Notes under the pieces: model-generated
Database searches by the model: none
Seen by the model: the letters and a program-made list of their open reading frames with translations, nothing else
What the model was told of the DNA's origin: nothing
DNA from: Thermohalobaculum sediminis
GTDB taxonomy: Bacteria > Pseudomonadota > Alphaproteobacteria > Rhodobacterales > Rhodobacteraceae
Length of the DNA: 64,000 nt
NCBI RefSeq assembly: GCF_023487995.1
Contig: NZ_JAMFKN010000001.1
Location: 62,001 to 126,000 of the forward strand
Direction: 5' to 3'
Translations under genes and position numbers: made by a program
In this document: positions 35,449 through 45,891 of the stretch, in pieces
Layout: each line of letters opens with the position of its first letter
Numbering within the stretch: the first letter of the stretch is position 1

Positions 35449-36162
35449 TCATTTCGCCGCGCGCGGCGCGCGTTCGAAGAAACCGGGCGGATTGATCCAG
35501 TCGCAATAGGTCCCGGGCGCGGCATAGAAGCCCTCGAAATGCTCCTCGGGCCGCACCGCCTCGCGCGCCGCGTCGGTCAGGGCGATCAGCGTCGCGATGT
35601 CCTCGGTCCCCGCCGTGGCCAGCATGCCGGGAGCGTGCAGCGCGAATGGCCCGAAGAAGGCCAGCCGCCGGGCGATCGCGGGCGGCGCTGCGAGATCGGC
35701 GGGGGAAAGCCCGGTCGAGACCCCGCGCCCTTCGTCCCAGGCCGTGACGCGGGCCGCGCCCAGCCGCGCGAACGCCTCCCCCAGCGGGCGCTCGAGGATC
35801 GGGGGCACCACGTCCTCGCCGGGCGGCGCCAGCCGGTTCTCGGCCAGCGTGCGTGCGATGCGGTCGGCAAGGCGCAGGTCGGCGTCGCGCCGCTCGGCCA
35901 TCAGGATAGTGCACCACAGCGCGAGCGCGAACACCGGGAAGGGCGGCGCGCCGACGGCGCGGCGCATCTCCTCCCACCGCACCGGGCGGGCGGCCTTCAT
36001 CGCGTCGAGATCGTCGTCGCCCCGCGCGTTGAGCGCCACCGGGTGGAACGGGTGGAGCGCGACGAATACATGGGCGTACTCGTCCGCCCACCAGTCGTGC
36101 ATCGCCACCTCGAGCGGGGGATAGGCGATGGCGCGCGGCGGCTTGGCGGCCGGGGCGCTCAC
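35449..36162 (-). CDS. Protein of unknown function coupled to panB, 237 residues
   Basis: I do not recognise this family. The start is GTG 36162, overlapping the panB stop as GTGA, so it is translationally coupled. The protein has no signal peptide. Notable segments are [21 protein letters not shown] near residue 20, an Ala-rich helical middle ([16 protein letters not shown]) and a C-terminal [21 protein letters not shown]. The aromatic, His and Trp-rich ends suggest a specific ligand or metal site. Pantoate-beta-alanine ligase (panC) is often found beside panB; this protein is not PanC, lacking its HIGH-type nucleotide motif. It could serve coenzyme A metabolism by association only. Confidence 0.65.
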   Translation of the reverse strand: MSAPAAKPPRAIAYPPLEVAMHDWWADEYAHVFVALHPFHPVALNARGDDDLDAMKAARPVRWEEMRRAVGAPPFPVFALALWCTILMAERRDADLRLADRIARTLAENRLAPPGEDVVPPILERPLGEAFARLGAARVTAWDEGRGVSTGLSPADLAAPPAIARRLAFFGPFALHAPGMLATAGTEDIATLIALTDAAREAVRPEEHFEGFYAAPGTYCDWINPPGFFERAPRAAK

Positions 36163-37019
36163 TTCTTCTTGTAGGTGTGCTCGTCGCCGGGGAAGCTGCG
36201 CGCCTGCACCTCGGCCGCGTAGGTCCCGACGGCGTGGCGCATCATCTCCTCCATCGTGCCGTAGCGCTTGACGAAGGTCGGCACCGTGGGGAACAGGCCC
36301 ACCATGTCCTCGAACACCAGGATCTGCCCGTCGCAATTGGCCGAGGCGCCGATGCCGATGGTGGGGATCGAGATCTCGCGGGTGATGCGGTCCGCCAGCG
36401 GTGCCGCCACCCCCTCGACCACCACCGAGAAGGCGCCCGCCTGCTCCACGGCCTTGGCATCGGCCACCACGGCGTCGAACTGCGCCTCGTCGCGCACCGC
36501 GCGGAAGCCGCCCGCGGTGTTCATCGCCTGCGGCATCAGCCCGATATGCGCCATCACCGGGATGCCGCGCCGGGCCAGGTACTGGATGGTCGGCGCCATG
36601 TCGCGCCCGCCCTCGAGCTTGATCGCGTGGCAGCCGGTCTCCTTCACCACGCGGCTGGCGTTGCGGAAGGCGACCTCGGGACTCTCCTCGAAGCTGCCGA
36701 AGGGCATGTCCACGACGACCAGCGCCTTCTCCGCCCCGCGCACCACCGCCTGCCCGTGCATGATCATGTGCTCGAGCGTGACGCCCAGCGTGTTCGGCAT
36801 GCCGTGGATCACCATGCCCAGGCTGTCGCCCACCAGCAGCAGGTCGCAGACCTCGTCGCAGATGCGCGCCACATGCGCGGTGTAGGAGGTCAGGCACACC
36901 AGCGGCGCGCCCCCCTTGCGCGCCATGAAGGCGGGCACCGTCATGCGCCTGCGCCCGCCCGGCTTCTGGTCGGGGTCGCTGATCGCGGACTTCTTGGAAA
37001 TCGTGCTGCGGGTGGACAT
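36159..37019 (-). CDS. panB: 3-methyl-2-oxobutanoate hydroxymethyltransferase
   Basis: The 286-residue enzyme makes ketopantoate, the first step toward pantothenate and coenzyme A. Diagnostic motifs are [62 protein letters not shown] and [25 protein letters not shown] 37019 is chosen because GGAGGAG stands 6 bp upstream. It overlaps the unknown downstream gene by 4 bp and diverges from the RND pump operon across a 215-bp gap. Confidence 0.95.
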   Translation of the reverse strand: MSTRSTISKKSAISDPDQKPGGRRRMTVPAFMARKGGAPLVCLTSYTAHVARICDEVCDLLLVGDSLGMVIHGMPNTLGVTLEHMIMHGQAVVRGAEKALVVVDMPFGSFEESPEVAFRNASRVVKETGCHAIKLEGGRDMAPTIQYLARRGIPVMAHIGLMPQAMNTAGGFRAVRDEAQFDAVVADAKAVEQAGAFSVVVEGVAAPLADRITREISIPTIGIGASANCDGQILVFEDMVGLFPTVPTFVKRYGTMEEMMRHAVGTYAAEVQARSFPGDEHTYKKK

Positions 37020-37234
37020 CGCGCTCCTCCGTCGCGGGCGTGGCGGCGCAGACCATAGCCCGCCCTGCCATCGCGGTGAAGGGGGCGCGCCGGGCGGCGG
37101 TGATGTGCCAATTGAAACTGACGCAGGGGCACCCTTTCCCGTCGAAGGCATCGGGATTATCTTTTGCGGTGCAACGGAATTCCGGTCGGGCGGCGTTTGA
37201 CCCGCCAGGACTTCGCACCGGCGATGGGAGAAGG

Positions 37235-38338
37235 ATGCGCGTCGCGCCGCTGATCATGGCCCTCGGGCTCGCCGCCGGCCTTGCCTGGTGGTTCTCGCTG
37301 CACGACGCGGTGGACCCGCATGTCGACCTGTCGGCGCGCGCGCTCGACGGGGCCGAGGCGACCGGCAGCGCGCCGGCCGCCGCGGCCGAGCCGGTCCCGG
37401 TGATGGTCATCGAGATCGCGGCCCAGCCCACGACCGACCGGCTGACCCTGCGCGGCCGGACCGAGGCCAACCGCAACGTCGTCGTGCGCGCCGAGACCCC
37501 CGGCAGGGTGATCTCCGAGCCCCTGCGCGCCGGGGCGCGGATCGAGGAAGGCACGCTGCTCTGCCGGCTCGAGCCCGGCGCGCGCCCCGCCCAGCTTGCC
37601 GAGGCCGAGGCCGCGCGAGCCGAGGCCCGCGTCGAGGCCGAAGCCGCGACGCAACTGTCCGAGAAGGGCTTCACCTCCGAGACCACCCGCATCGCCCGGA
37701 TGGCCGCGCTGCAGCGCGCCGAGGCCGCGCTCGACCTGATCCGGCTCGACCTCGCGCGGCTCGAGATCCGCGCCCCCTTCGCCGGCATCCTCGAAAGCGA
37801 CACTGCCGAGCATGGCAGTCGCCTCGGAATCGGCGACCCCTGCGCCACGGTGATCGACCTCTCGGCGGTCAAGGTCACCGGCTATGTCTCCGAGCAGGAC
37901 GTCGAGCGGCTGTCGGCCGGGCAGGCCGTGGCTGTGCGGCTCATCTCGGGCGCGCAGCATTCGGGCGTGATCGACTTCATCGGCTCGATGGCCGACGAGA
38001 GCACCCGGACCTACCGCGTCGAGGCGCGCATCGTGAACGCCGGGGGCGAGATCCGTGACGGCATGACGGCCGAGATCGGGGTCGAGCTGCCCGCCGAGCG
38101 CGCCCACCGCATCCCGCAGACGGCGCTGACGCTGGACGACGAGGGCCGCCTCGGCGTGCGCCTCGCCGAAGGCGACGCCGCCCGCTTCGTCCCAGTGCGC
38201 CTGCTGCGCGAGGACGCCGCCGGCGTCTGGGTCGCCGGCCTGCCTGACGTCGCGCGCGTCATCGTCGTGGGCCAGGAATTCGTGCGCGACGGGCGGCCCA
38301 TCGTGCCGAGCCTCGTGGGCTGGGAAGACCTCGGATGA
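37235..38338 (+). CDS. RND efflux pump membrane fusion protein (HlyD/AcrA family)
   Basis: The 367-residue periplasmic adaptor begins with a membrane anchor or signal ([16 protein letters not shown]). The first lipoyl half has [20 protein letters not shown] and the second has [20 protein letters not shown]. An Ala/Glu-rich helical hairpin lies between them (about residues 125-185), followed by a beta-barrel domain. ATG 37235 has GGAGAAGG just before it; the frame extends further upstream without support. It overlaps the inner-membrane pump gene by 4 bp. No outer-membrane factor gene is adjacent. The substrate is unknown. Confidence 0.88.
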   Translation: MRVAPLIMALGLAAGLAWWFSLHDAVDPHVDLSARALDGAEATGSAPAAAAEPVPVMVIEIAAQPTTDRLTLRGRTEANRNVVVRAETPGRVISEPLRAGARIEEGTLLCRLEPGARPAQLAEAEAARAEARVEAEAATQLSEKGFTSETTRIARMAALQRAEAALDLIRLDLARLEIRAPFAGILESDTAEHGSRLGIGDPCATVIDLSAVKVTGYVSEQDVERLSAGQAVAVRLISGAQHSGVIDFIGSMADESTRTYRVEARIVNAGGEIRDGMTAEIGVELPAERAHRIPQTALTLDDEGRLGVRLAEGDAARFVPVRLLREDAAGVWVAGLPDVARVIVVGQEFVRDGRPIVPSLVGWEDLG

Positions 38339-41300
38339 CCCGGGTGGTCGACTGGCTGGCGGCGCGGGCGCGCATGACGCTGGTGTTCATCGCGGTGTCG
38401 ATCGGCGCCGGGCTGCTCGCCTATACCGGCCTGCCGAAGGAGGGCGCGCCGGACATCGACATTCCGGTGCTCTATGTCTCGGTCCCCCTGCCCGGCGTCT
38501 CGGCCGCCGATTCCGAGCGCCTGCTGGTCAAGCCGCTGGAACAGGAGCTGCGCGGCCTCGAGGGGCTCAAGCAGATGACCGGCATCGCCAGCCAGGGCCA
38601 TGGCGGGCTGCTGCTGGAATTCGAGTTCGGCTGGGACAAGGCCGCGACGCTCGCGGACGTGCGCGACCGCGTGGACCGCGCGCAGGCCGAGTTCCCCGCC
38701 GACGCCGAGGTCGCGGTCATCAACGAGGTCAATCTCAGCCAGTTCCCGATCCTCGTGATCTCGCTGTCGGGCGAAGTGCCCGAGCGGACGCTGCTGCGCC
38801 TCGGCAAGGACCTCCAGCGCGCGGTCGAGGCGGTGCCCGCCGTGCTCGAGGCCGAGCTCACGGGCCACCGCGACGAGATGATCGAGGTGCTGATCGACCC
38901 GCTCAAGATGGAGAGCTACGGCGTCACGGCGGCCGACCTGCTCAGCGTCGTCGATCGCAACAACCGCCTCGTGGCGGCGGGCGAGATCAGCAGCGGCACC
39001 GCCGAGTTCGCCGTCACCCTGCCCGGCGCCTTCGAGCGCCCCGCCGATGTCGGCAACCTGCCGGTGAAGGTCAACGGCGACCGCGTCGTGCGCCTCTACG
39101 ACATCGGCGAGGTGCGCCGCACCTTCGAGGACGCCGAAGGGCGTGCCCGCTACAACGGCCAGCCGGCGATCTCGCTGCAGGTCTCGAAGCGCGTGGGCGA
39201 GAACATCATCGCGACCGTCGACACCGTGCGCGCCGTGATCGCCCGCGAGATGGCCGCGTGGCCGCCGGCGTTGCAATCTGCCGTGCAGGTCGATTTCTCG
39301 ATGGACGAGAGCACCCGCGTCCTCGACATGGTTGGACAGCTCGAAAGTTCGGTGCTGACGGCCGTGCTTCTGGTGATGATGGTGGTGCTCGCCACGCTCG
39401 GCTTCCGCTCGGCGCTGCTGGTCGGTATCGCCATCCCCTGCTCGTTCCTGCTCACCTTCGCGCTGATGGCGGTGCTGGGCATGAGCGTGAACAACATGAC
39501 CATGTTCGGCCTGATCCTGGCCGTGGGCATGCTGGTGGACGGCGCCATCGTGGTGGTGGAATACGCCGACAAGCGCATCTCGGACGGCGTGGGCCCGATG
39601 ACCGCCTATACCGAGGCCGCGCGCCGCATGTTCTGGCCGATCACCGCCTCGACCGCCACCACGCTCTGCGCCTTCCTGCCGATGCTGTTCTGGCCCGGGA
39701 TGCCGGGCGAGTTCATGGGGCAGTTGCCGGTCACGCTGATCTTCGTGCTCAGCGCCTCGCTGATCGTGGCGCTGTTCTACCTGCCGGTGATGGGTGGGGT
39801 GGCGGGGCGCATCTCGCGGCTTGCCGGGCGGATGGTGCCGCGTCGCGCGGCGCCCCCGCCCGCCCCGCCGCCGCCCTACCGCCGCACGTTGTTCGGGCGG
39901 CTGATGACGCCGATCGTGCTCAACCCGGTCGGGCCCTGGCTTGCGCTGGGGGCCGCCGCCGCCGCCATTGCCGGCATCTTCATGTGGTATGGCGCCGCCG
40001 GCAACGGGACCGAGTTCTTCGTGAAAACCGACCCCGAGCGCGCCATCGTCTATGTCCGCGCCCGCGGCAACCTGGGCGTCGAGACCCGCGACCGGCTGGT
40101 GCGCGCGGTCGAGGAGCGCGTGGCCGGCGTGCCGGGCGTGGCGTCGGTGTTCGCCTTCTCAGGCGCGGGCGGGCTCGCGGCGAAATCCGGCTCCGAGGGG
40201 CCGCCCGACGCCATCGGCCAGGTCCAGCTCGAGCTCGCGCCCTGGGCCGAGCGCGGCCCCGGCGAGCCGATCATCGAGGAGATCAAGCGCCGAATCGCCA
40301 ACATCCCCGGCGTGATCGCCGAGCTGAGCGAGCAGAAGGACGGCCCCCAGCAGGGCAAGCCGATCCAGCTCGAGCTGCGCTCGAACGACTGGGCGGCGCT
40401 GCACCGCGCCGCCGAGGTGGCACGCGTCAGGTTCGACGCGACACCGGGCCTGATCAACATCGACGACACCCGCCCCCTTCCGGGCATCGAGTGGGAGGTC
40501 AGCGTCGACCGCGCCACCGCCGGGCGCTTCGGCGCCGACGTGGCCACGGTGGGCCCGATCGTGCAGCTCGTGACCCGCGGCGCCACGCTCGACACCTTCC
40601 GCCCCGACGACTCGGAGGACGAACTCGACATCCGGGTCCGCTTCCCCGCGGCGGACCGCAGCCTCGGCACGCTCGACACGGTCAAGGTGCCGACTGCGCA
40701 GGGCCTCGTGCCGGTGTCGAACTTCACGACGCGCGAGGCGGTTCCACGCCTTGGCGAGATCCAGCGCCGCGACGGCGAGCGCTTCTTCATGGTCCGCGCC
40801 GGCGTCGATGCCGACACCTCCGACATCGCGCGGATCGAGGAGCTGGAGCGCTGGATCGCCGAGGAGAACCCCTTCCCCGCCGCCGTCGCCGCCCGCTTCA
40901 CCGGCGACCGCGAGGAGCAGCAGGAGAGCATGGTCTTCCTCGGCATGGCCTTCGCGGGCGCGCTGGGCCTGATGTTCGTGATCCTGCTCGCGCAGTTCAA
41001 CTCGCTCTACAACGCCGTGCTGGTGCTGTCGGCGGTGGTGATGTCGGTGGCGGGCGTGCTGGTCGGCATGATCGTGATGGGGCAGACCTTCTCGATCATC
41101 ATGACCGGCACGGGGATCGTCGCGCTCGCGGGCATCGTGGTGAACAACAACATCATCCTGATCGACACCTACCAGGAGTTCTGCCGCCGCATGCCGCCGC
41201 TCGAAGCCATCGTGCGCACCGCCGAGGCGCGCATCCGCCCGGTGCTGCTGACCACGGTCACCACCATGGCGGGGCTGGCGCCGATGATGTTCGCGGTCTC

Positions 41301-41646
41301 GCTCGACTTCGCGGGCGGGCGGATGGTGCAGGGCGCGCCGACCGCGATCTGGTGGGTGCAGCTTGCCACGGCGGTGGTGTGGGGCCTGGGCTTCGCGACG
41401 GTGCTGACGCTGGTGGTCACGCCAGCGGCGCTGGCCGCGCGGGTCTGGGTGACGCATGGCGCGGGCGTCGGGCTGCGACTCGGCTGGCACCTCGCGCTTG
41501 CCGCGATCCGGCCGTCGCACCGCGACCACCCCTATCTCGCCGACTGGCGCCTGCGCGCGGCGCTGGCCCGCAACGAGGGGGCCGAGATCATCTGGGACGA
41601 GCCGCCCACCCCGCCCAGCCGCCGCCTGATCCGCGCGGCCGAATAG
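38335..41646 (+). CDS. RND family efflux transporter, inner-membrane subunit
   Basis: The 1103-residue protein has the length and twelve-helix layout of AcrB/MdtB-type pumps, with two large periplasmic loops. The first helix region is followed by GLPKEGAPDIDIPVLYVSVP, the typical porter start. The proton-relay helix 4 region shows LVDGAIVVVEYADKR, preceded by LAVGM. Helix 10 and its neighbours show GIVVNNNIILIDTY. It forms a two-gene operon with the adaptor. It belongs to the hydrophobic/amphiphilic RND branch rather than clearly to heavy-metal pumps; the substrate cannot be assigned. Confidence 0.92.
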   Translation: MTRVVDWLAARARMTLVFIAVSIGAGLLAYTGLPKEGAPDIDIPVLYVSVPLPGVSAADSERLLVKPLEQELRGLEGLKQMTGIASQGHGGLLLEFEFGWDKAATLADVRDRVDRAQAEFPADAEVAVINEVNLSQFPILVISLSGEVPERTLLRLGKDLQRAVEAVPAVLEAELTGHRDEMIEVLIDPLKMESYGVTAADLLSVVDRNNRLVAAGEISSGTAEFAVTLPGAFERPADVGNLPVKVNGDRVVRLYDIGEVRRTFEDAEGRARYNGQPAISLQVSKRVGENIIATVDTVRAVIAREMAAWPPALQSAVQVDFSMDESTRVLDMVGQLESSVLTAVLLVMMVVLATLGFRSALLVGIAIPCSFLLTFALMAVLGMSVNNMTMFGLILAVGMLVDGAIVVVEYADKRISDGVGPMTAYTEAARRMFWPITASTATTLCAFLPMLFWPGMPGEFMGQLPVTLIFVLSASLIVALFYLPVMGGVAGRISRLAGRMVPRRAAPPPAPPPPYRRTLFGRLMTPIVLNPVGPWLALGAAAAAIAGIFMWYGAAGNGTEFFVKTDPERAIVYVRARGNLGVETRDRLVRAVEERVAGVPGVASVFAFSGAGGLAAKSGSEGPPDAIGQVQLELAPWAERGPGEPIIEEIKRRIANIPGVIAELSEQKDGPQQGKPIQLELRSNDWAALHRAAEVARVRFDATPGLINIDDTRPLPGIEWEVSVDRATAGRFGADVATVGPIVQLVTRGATLDTFRPDDSEDELDIRVRFPAADRSLGTLDTVKVPTAQGLVPVSNFTTREAVPRLGEIQRRDGERFFMVRAGVDADTSDIARIEELERWIAEENPFPAAVAARFTGDREEQQESMVFLGMAFAGALGLMFVILLAQFNSLYNAVLVLSAVVMSVAGVLVGMIVMGQTFSIIMTGTGIVALAGIVVNNNIILIDTYQEFCRRMPPLEAIVRTAEARIRPVLLTTVTTMAGLAPMMFAVSLDFAGGRMVQGAPTAIWWVQLATAVVWGLGFATVLTLVVTPAALAARVWVTHGAGVGLRLGWHLALAAIRPSHRDHPYLADWRLRAALARNEGAEIIWDEPPTPPSRRLIRAAE

Positions 41647-41656
41647 CCGGGCCAAC

Positions 41657-41770
41657 ATCCGCCGCCCCGGCCATCCTGCGCCGCCCCGGGGCGATCCGCG
41701 CTGCTCCGGGTGATCCGCGCTGCTCCGGGCAATCCGCGCTGCTCCCCGCAAATCCGCGCTGCCCCGGGGT
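41657..41770. repeat. Tandem repeat, about six units of 19-20 bp
   Basis: Units begin at 41657, 41673, 41694, 41713, 41732 and 41752. The core is ATCCGCGCTGCTCCGGG. The three central units are nearly identical (periods 19, 19 and 20 bp) and the outer ones are diverged. The array lies in the 222-bp gap between the convergent RND and ABC transporter genes. There are no spacers, so it is not CRISPR. Each unit is GC-rich and could pair weakly; the array could be a variable-number repeat. Confidence 0.75.
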
Positions 41771-41868
41771 CTCGCAAAGACATCGCTCTCCCGAGACATC
41801 GGCGCGCCAGCCCCGGCCCCAGCATCGTGAAAGGCGCACCGGAAACCGTCACGCCACCCGCGCCCCGC

Positions 41869-43680
41869 TCACACCGTCTCGGCCTCGGCCTCGGCCTCCT
41901 GGCGCGCCCACATCTCGGCATAGCGTCCGCCCATCGCCACCAGGTCCTCGTGCCGCCCGCGCTCGACCACGCGGCCGGCGTCCAGCACCACGATCTCGTC
42001 GGCATCGACCACGGTCGAGAGCCGATGGGCGATCATCAGCACCGTGCGCCCCTGCCCCAGCCGCCGCAGCTCGGCCTGGATCTCGCGCTCGGTGCCGGTG
42101 TCCAGGGCCGAGGTCGCCTCGTCGAGGATCAGGATCGGCGGGTCCTTCAGGATCGTGCGCGCGATCGCCACGCGCTGCTTCTCGCCGCCCGAGAGCTTGA
42201 GCCCCCGCTCGCCCACCATGGTGTCGTAGCCGTCCGGCAGGCCGGCGATGAAGTCGTGGATCCGCGCGGCCCGCGCCGCGCGCTCGACATCCGCCCGGCT
42301 CGCCCCCTCGGCGCCATAGGCGATGTTGTAACCGATGGTGTCGTTGAACAGCACCGTGTCCTGCGGCACCACGCCGATCGCCGCCCGGATGGAGGCCTGC
42401 TGCACCTCGCGCAGGTCCTGCCCGTCGATCTCGATCGCGCCGCCCGTGACGTCGTAGAAGCGGAACAACAGCCGCGCGATGGTGGACTTGCCAGCCCCCG
42501 AGGGCCCCACCACCGCCAGCGTCTGTCCGCCCGGCACGTCGAAGTCGATGCCCCGCAGGATGGGCCGCTCGGGCCCATAGCCGAACTCGACCGCGCGAAA
42601 GCGCACGCGGCCCTCGCCGACCCGCAGCGGCCGGGCGCCGGGGCGGTCCACCACCTCGGGGGCGGTGTCGGTCAGGGCATACATCTCGCGCATGTCGATC
42701 ATCGACTGCCGGATCTCGCGATAGACCGTGCCGAGGAAGTTCAGCGGCACCGTGATCTGGATGAGGAAGGCGTTGACCATGACGAAGCTGCCCACGGTCT
42801 GCGTGCCCGCCTGCACCTCGAGCGCCGACATCGCCATCACCGCCGCCAGCCCCGCCGCGATGATGGCCGCCTGCCCGGCGTTGAGGATGCCGAGCGAGGT
42901 GGCCGTCTTGATCGCCGCCTCCTGGTAGGACGCCATCGCCCGATCGTATCGCGCGCTCTCGCGCCCCTCGGCGTTGAAGTACTTCACCGTCTCGTAGTTC
43001 AGGAGGCTGTCCACGGCCTTCTGGTGCGCGTCTTGGTCGTCCTTGTTCATCTGCACCCGGATCTTCAGCCGCCACTCGGTGACGCGGAAGGTGAAGACCA
43101 CATAGGCCGCGATGGTCGCCAGCAGCACGGCGAAGTAGGAAAAGCCGAACTCGGCCCAGAAGATGATGCAGACGACGATCAGCTCCAGCGCCAGCGGCAC
43201 AACGTTGAACACGAGGAACCGCAGCAGGAAGTCGATCGCCTTGATGCCGCGGTCCACCACCCGGCTCAGCTCGCCCGTGCGCCGCGCGAGGTGATAGCCG
43301 AGGCTGAGGCGGTGGACATGCCGGAAGGTCCGGTTCGCCAGCCCCCGCAGCGCGTGCTGGCTGACGCGCGCGAACACCATGTCGCGCACCTGCTGCAGGA
43401 CCGTGCCCGAGAGGCGCACGACACCATAGGCCAGCACCAGCACGACGGGCGCCGCCACCGCCTGCGCCGCCGTGCCCGGCCCCAGCGCATCGACCGCGGC
43501 GCGGTAGAAGAAGGGCGTCACGATGGTCGCGCCCTTCGCCGCGACCAGCAGCAGCAACGCCACGACGACGCGCAGTCGAAGGTCGGGCCGGCCGGTAGGC
43601 CAAAGGTCCGGCAGCACGCGCGACAATGTCCGGATATCCGGTGAGCCCTCGGTCAGGCTGCGCCGTCTCGATCCACGCAT
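41869..43680 (-). CDS. ABC exporter, Atm1/HMT type (fused permease and ATPase)
   Basis: The 603-residue protein has an N-terminal six-helix membrane domain and a C-terminal ATPase. The ATPase has Walker [10 protein letters not shown], signature [15 protein letters not shown], Walker [13 protein letters not shown] and the H-loop IAHRLST. The membrane part shows the Atm1 pattern [16 protein letters not shown] and [19 protein letters not shown], close to mitochondrial Atm1 and heavy-metal-tolerance transporters that export glutathione-linked sulfur or metal species. ATG 43680 has GGAG at good spacing; an upstream start at 43734 is possible. It is monocistronic as far as can be seen. Confidence 0.88.
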   Translation of the reverse strand: MRGSRRRSLTEGSPDIRTLSRVLPDLWPTGRPDLRLRVVVALLLLVAAKGATIVTPFFYRAAVDALGPGTAAQAVAAPVVLVLAYGVVRLSGTVLQQVRDMVFARVSQHALRGLANRTFRHVHRLSLGYHLARRTGELSRVVDRGIKAIDFLLRFLVFNVVPLALELIVVCIIFWAEFGFSYFAVLLATIAAYVVFTFRVTEWRLKIRVQMNKDDQDAHQKAVDSLLNYETVKYFNAEGRESARYDRAMASYQEAAIKTATSLGILNAGQAAIIAAGLAAVMAMSALEVQAGTQTVGSFVMVNAFLIQITVPLNFLGTVYREIRQSMIDMREMYALTDTAPEVVDRPGARPLRVGEGRVRFRAVEFGYGPERPILRGIDFDVPGGQTLAVVGPSGAGKSTIARLLFRFYDVTGGAIEIDGQDLREVQQASIRAAIGVVPQDTVLFNDTIGYNIAYGAEGASRADVERAARAARIHDFIAGLPDGYDTMVGERGLKLSGGEKQRVAIARTILKDPPILILDEATSALDTGTEREIQAELRRLGQGRTVLMIAHRLSTVVDADEIVVLDAGRVVERGRHEDLVAMGGRYAEMWARQEAEAEAETV

Positions 43681-43798
43681 CAGGCTCTCCGTCAGGCGGC
43701 GGGCACGCCGGCATGAGGCGCGCGCCTCTCGCATCTATTCACCCGCCCACGGATTCCAACCGGCGGCACGAGGTCGCGGAAGGTCTGGCAGCCCGCCG

Positions 43799-45202
43799 TC
43801 ACTCGGTGGCGACGAGCTCGGGAATCGCGAAGACCTGGCCGGGATAGATCAGGTCGGGGTCGCGGATCAGGCCGGAATTGGCGCCGAAGATGACCGAGTA
43901 GCGAATACCGGCGCCGTAATGCTGCTCGGCGATGCGCCAAAGGTTGTCGCCCCGCTGCACCACGATCCGCCGCTGGCGTGAGGCCACCGTCCCCGCCCCG
44001 TCGTCATAGGCGAAAGGCATCTCGAGCCGGCTCGTGACCTCGCCGCTGGCCGAGACCTCGTCGAAGCGCAGCAGCACCGCCGTCTCGGCAGTGGCGCGCG
44101 GCAGGGTCACCTGCCAGTCGCCCGAGGCCGAAACCGGGCTGTCCGCCACGAACTCGGCATTGGCATAGGCGCGCACCGCGTGGCCCGGGCGCGCGCGCCC
44201 CGCGGCCACCGCGTCGCCGCCCGGCGCATAGGTGATGCGGTCGAGCACCACGCGCGCGACCTCGGTCGCCGCGGGCTGCAGCAGCGCGACCTGCTCGGCC
44301 TCCGGCGCGACGATCAGCGGGGCCTCGGCGGTGGTCTCGGACGGCAGGATGACGACGGGCGCGCTGAGCCCGGCCTGCGCGGGTTCGGTCTCCGTCGCGG
44401 CGGCGCCTGCCTCGGCTGCCGCAGCCGCGCTCTCAGCGGTCGCGGCCGGCGCGTCGGCAGCAGCCTCGGGGGCCGCGGTGACCAGTTCGACCGCCTCCTC
44501 CGCCACCGCCGCAGCAGTGGCCTCGCCCGCGTGACGCAGCTGCAATGCCCGCGCCAGGTCGCTGCGGCCGAGGCTCGCGAGCACGACAAAGCTGCCATCG
44601 CCCCCGGCGATGGCGCTCGCGATCACCACGCCGTCGATCAGCAGTTCGACCTCGGCGCCCGGCTGCGCGGTTCCGGCGATCACGGCCTCGCCCTCGGGGT
44701 CGACGCGCACCAGATCGAAGGCCGGCGCCTCCGGCGAGGCCGCGGCATCGGCGGCCGCGGTCTCGGTCGCGGCCGCGTCGCCGGTCTGCCCGGCCACATC
44801 GCCCGCGACATCGGGCGTCGCAGTAGCATCGCCCGCGGCATCGGGCGTCGCGGTTGCATCGACCGTCGTCCCGGCGGCACCGGTGGTCGCGCCCGCAGGC
44901 GACGCGGCGGGTGGGGTCGCCACGGTCTCACCGCCCGCGGCGGGGGTCGCTGAGGCGTCCGTCGCGGCGCCGGGCGTGGCGGCCGTCTCTCCCGGCGCCT
45001 GTGGCGCGCTGGCGACGCTCGTGGCGCCATCGCCGGCAGTCGCGGGCGGCGCGGCAGGCTGCTGCGCCAGGCCCGGCGCCACCTCGGACGCGGGCTCGAA
45101 GCCCAGCTTCAAGCGCCAGTCGGGCAACGCGAACACCAGCCCGACCGCGACCAGGCCGATGCCAAGAGCCGCGACCAGCCAGCCTTTGAGAGACCCCTTC
45201 AT
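43799..45202 (-). CDS. LysM-domain protein with Ala/Pro-rich linker and Ig-like repeats
   Basis: The 467-residue protein has one N-terminal membrane helix (about residues 8-26). A long low-complexity Ala/Thr/Pro/Val stretch follows (about 45-160), including repeats of the type ATATPDAAGDATATPDVAGD. Two Ig-like segments follow (GEAVIAGTAQPGAEVELLID and GDAVAAGRARPGHAVRAYAN). A C-terminal LysM domain of about 50 residues begins VVQRGDNLWRIAEQHYG. LysM binds peptidoglycan, so the protein should be anchored in the inner membrane and reach the wall. ATG 45202 is the most plausible start. It diverges from the LOG-family gene. Confidence 0.82.
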   Translation of the reverse strand: MKGSLKGWLVAALGIGLVAVGLVFALPDWRLKLGFEPASEVAPGLAQQPAAPPATAGDGATSVASAPQAPGETAATPGAATDASATPAAGGETVATPPAASPAGATTGAAGTTVDATATPDAAGDATATPDVAGDVAGQTGDAAATETAAADAAASPEAPAFDLVRVDPEGEAVIAGTAQPGAEVELLIDGVVIASAIAGGDGSFVVLASLGRSDLARALQLRHAGEATAAAVAEEAVELVTAAPEAAADAPAATAESAAAAAEAGAAATETEPAQAGLSAPVVILPSETTAEAPLIVAPEAEQVALLQPAATEVARVVLDRITYAPGGDAVAAGRARPGHAVRAYANAEFVADSPVSASGDWQVTLPRATAETAVLLRFDEVSASGEVTSRLEMPFAYDDGAGTVASRQRRIVVQRGDNLWRIAEQHYGAGIRYSVIFGANSGLIRDPDLIYPGQVFAIPELVATE

Positions 45203-45249
45203 CCCGAATGCCTCATCCTGCGGCCCTGCCGCAACACCCCCGTCCCCAT

Positions 45250-45284
45250 GACTATTGCATGAACGCCACGCCATGTGGATAGTC
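45250..45284. promoter_or_regulatory. Dyad in the divergent LysM/LOG promoter region
   Basis: GACTAT (45250-45255) and ATAGTC (45279-45284) are perfect 6-bp inverted repeats separated by 23 bp, in a stretch less GC-rich than its flanks. They lie midway between the two divergent starts at 45202 and 45313. A shared operator is possible; the spacing and short arms make this weak. Confidence 0.25.
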
Positions 45285-45312
45285 AAGCCACGTTCACGAA
45301 CAAGAGGGCAGG

Positions 45313-45891
45313 ATGACCGGGCAGGCGGCGACGATTTGCATTTATTGTGGCTCACGCGCCGGGCGCAGGGCGGGTCATGTAAACGTTGCGCGCGCCACCG
45401 GCCGGGCGCTTGGGCGCGCGGGCTTCGCGGTGGTCTACGGCGCCGGCGACCTTGGCCTGATGGGTGAGACCGCGCGCGCCGCCCGCGCCGCCGGAGCCCG
45501 CGTGACCGGGTTCATCCCGCGCCACCTGTTCGAGCTCGAGGTCTGCAAGAGCGACATCGACGCCCTCATCGTCACCGAGACGATGCACGAGCGCAAGAAG
45601 CTGATGTTCGGCAATTCCGATGCCGTGCTCGCGCTGCCCGGCGGCCCCGGCACGCTGGACGAACTGATCGAGGTGCTGACATGGCGCCACCTGGGCCTGC
45701 ACGACAAGCCCGTGGTGCTGCTGAACCCCGAGGACTACTGGGGGCCGTTGCTCGCCCTGTTCGATCACATGATCGACGAGGGGTTCGTCGGCGCGCCCTT
45801 CCGCGACTACTTCACCGTGGTCGAGACCGTGGACGAGGCCATCGCCGCCTTGCGCGAGGCGCTGTCGCCGATCCGCAGCATGGTCGAGTAA
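45313..45891 (+). CDS. LOG-family nucleoside 5'-monophosphate phosphoribohydrolase
   Basis: The 192-residue protein carries the LOG/TIGR00730 features CIYCGSRAG at the start, VVYGAGDLGLMGETARAA, MHERKKLMFGNSDAVLALPG and the motif PGGPGTLDELIE. The family cleaves the N-glycosidic bond of nucleotide monophosphates, including cytokinin riboside phosphates and AMP. In bacteria outside plant associations it probably acts on modified or damaged purine nucleotides. A ribosome-binding sequence (AGGGCAGG) lies 3-10 bp upstream. Confidence 0.88.
   Translation: MTGQAATICIYCGSRAGRRAGHVNVARATGRALGRAGFAVVYGAGDLGLMGETARAARAAGARVTGFIPRHLFELEVCKSDIDALIVTETMHERKKLMFGNSDAVLALPGGPGTLDELIEVLTWRHLGLHDKPVVLLNPEDYWGPLLALFDHMIDEGFVGAPFRDYFTVVETVDEAIAALREALSPIRSMVE

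Noticed and set aside
37112-37163. Promoter elements TTGAAA and TATCTT before the RND operon
   Set aside because: The two are not at compatible spacing with each other and no good partner was seen for either.
41657-41770. Possible CRISPR array
   Set aside because: The units are 19-20 bp head to tail with no unique spacers, and there are no cas genes in the window.
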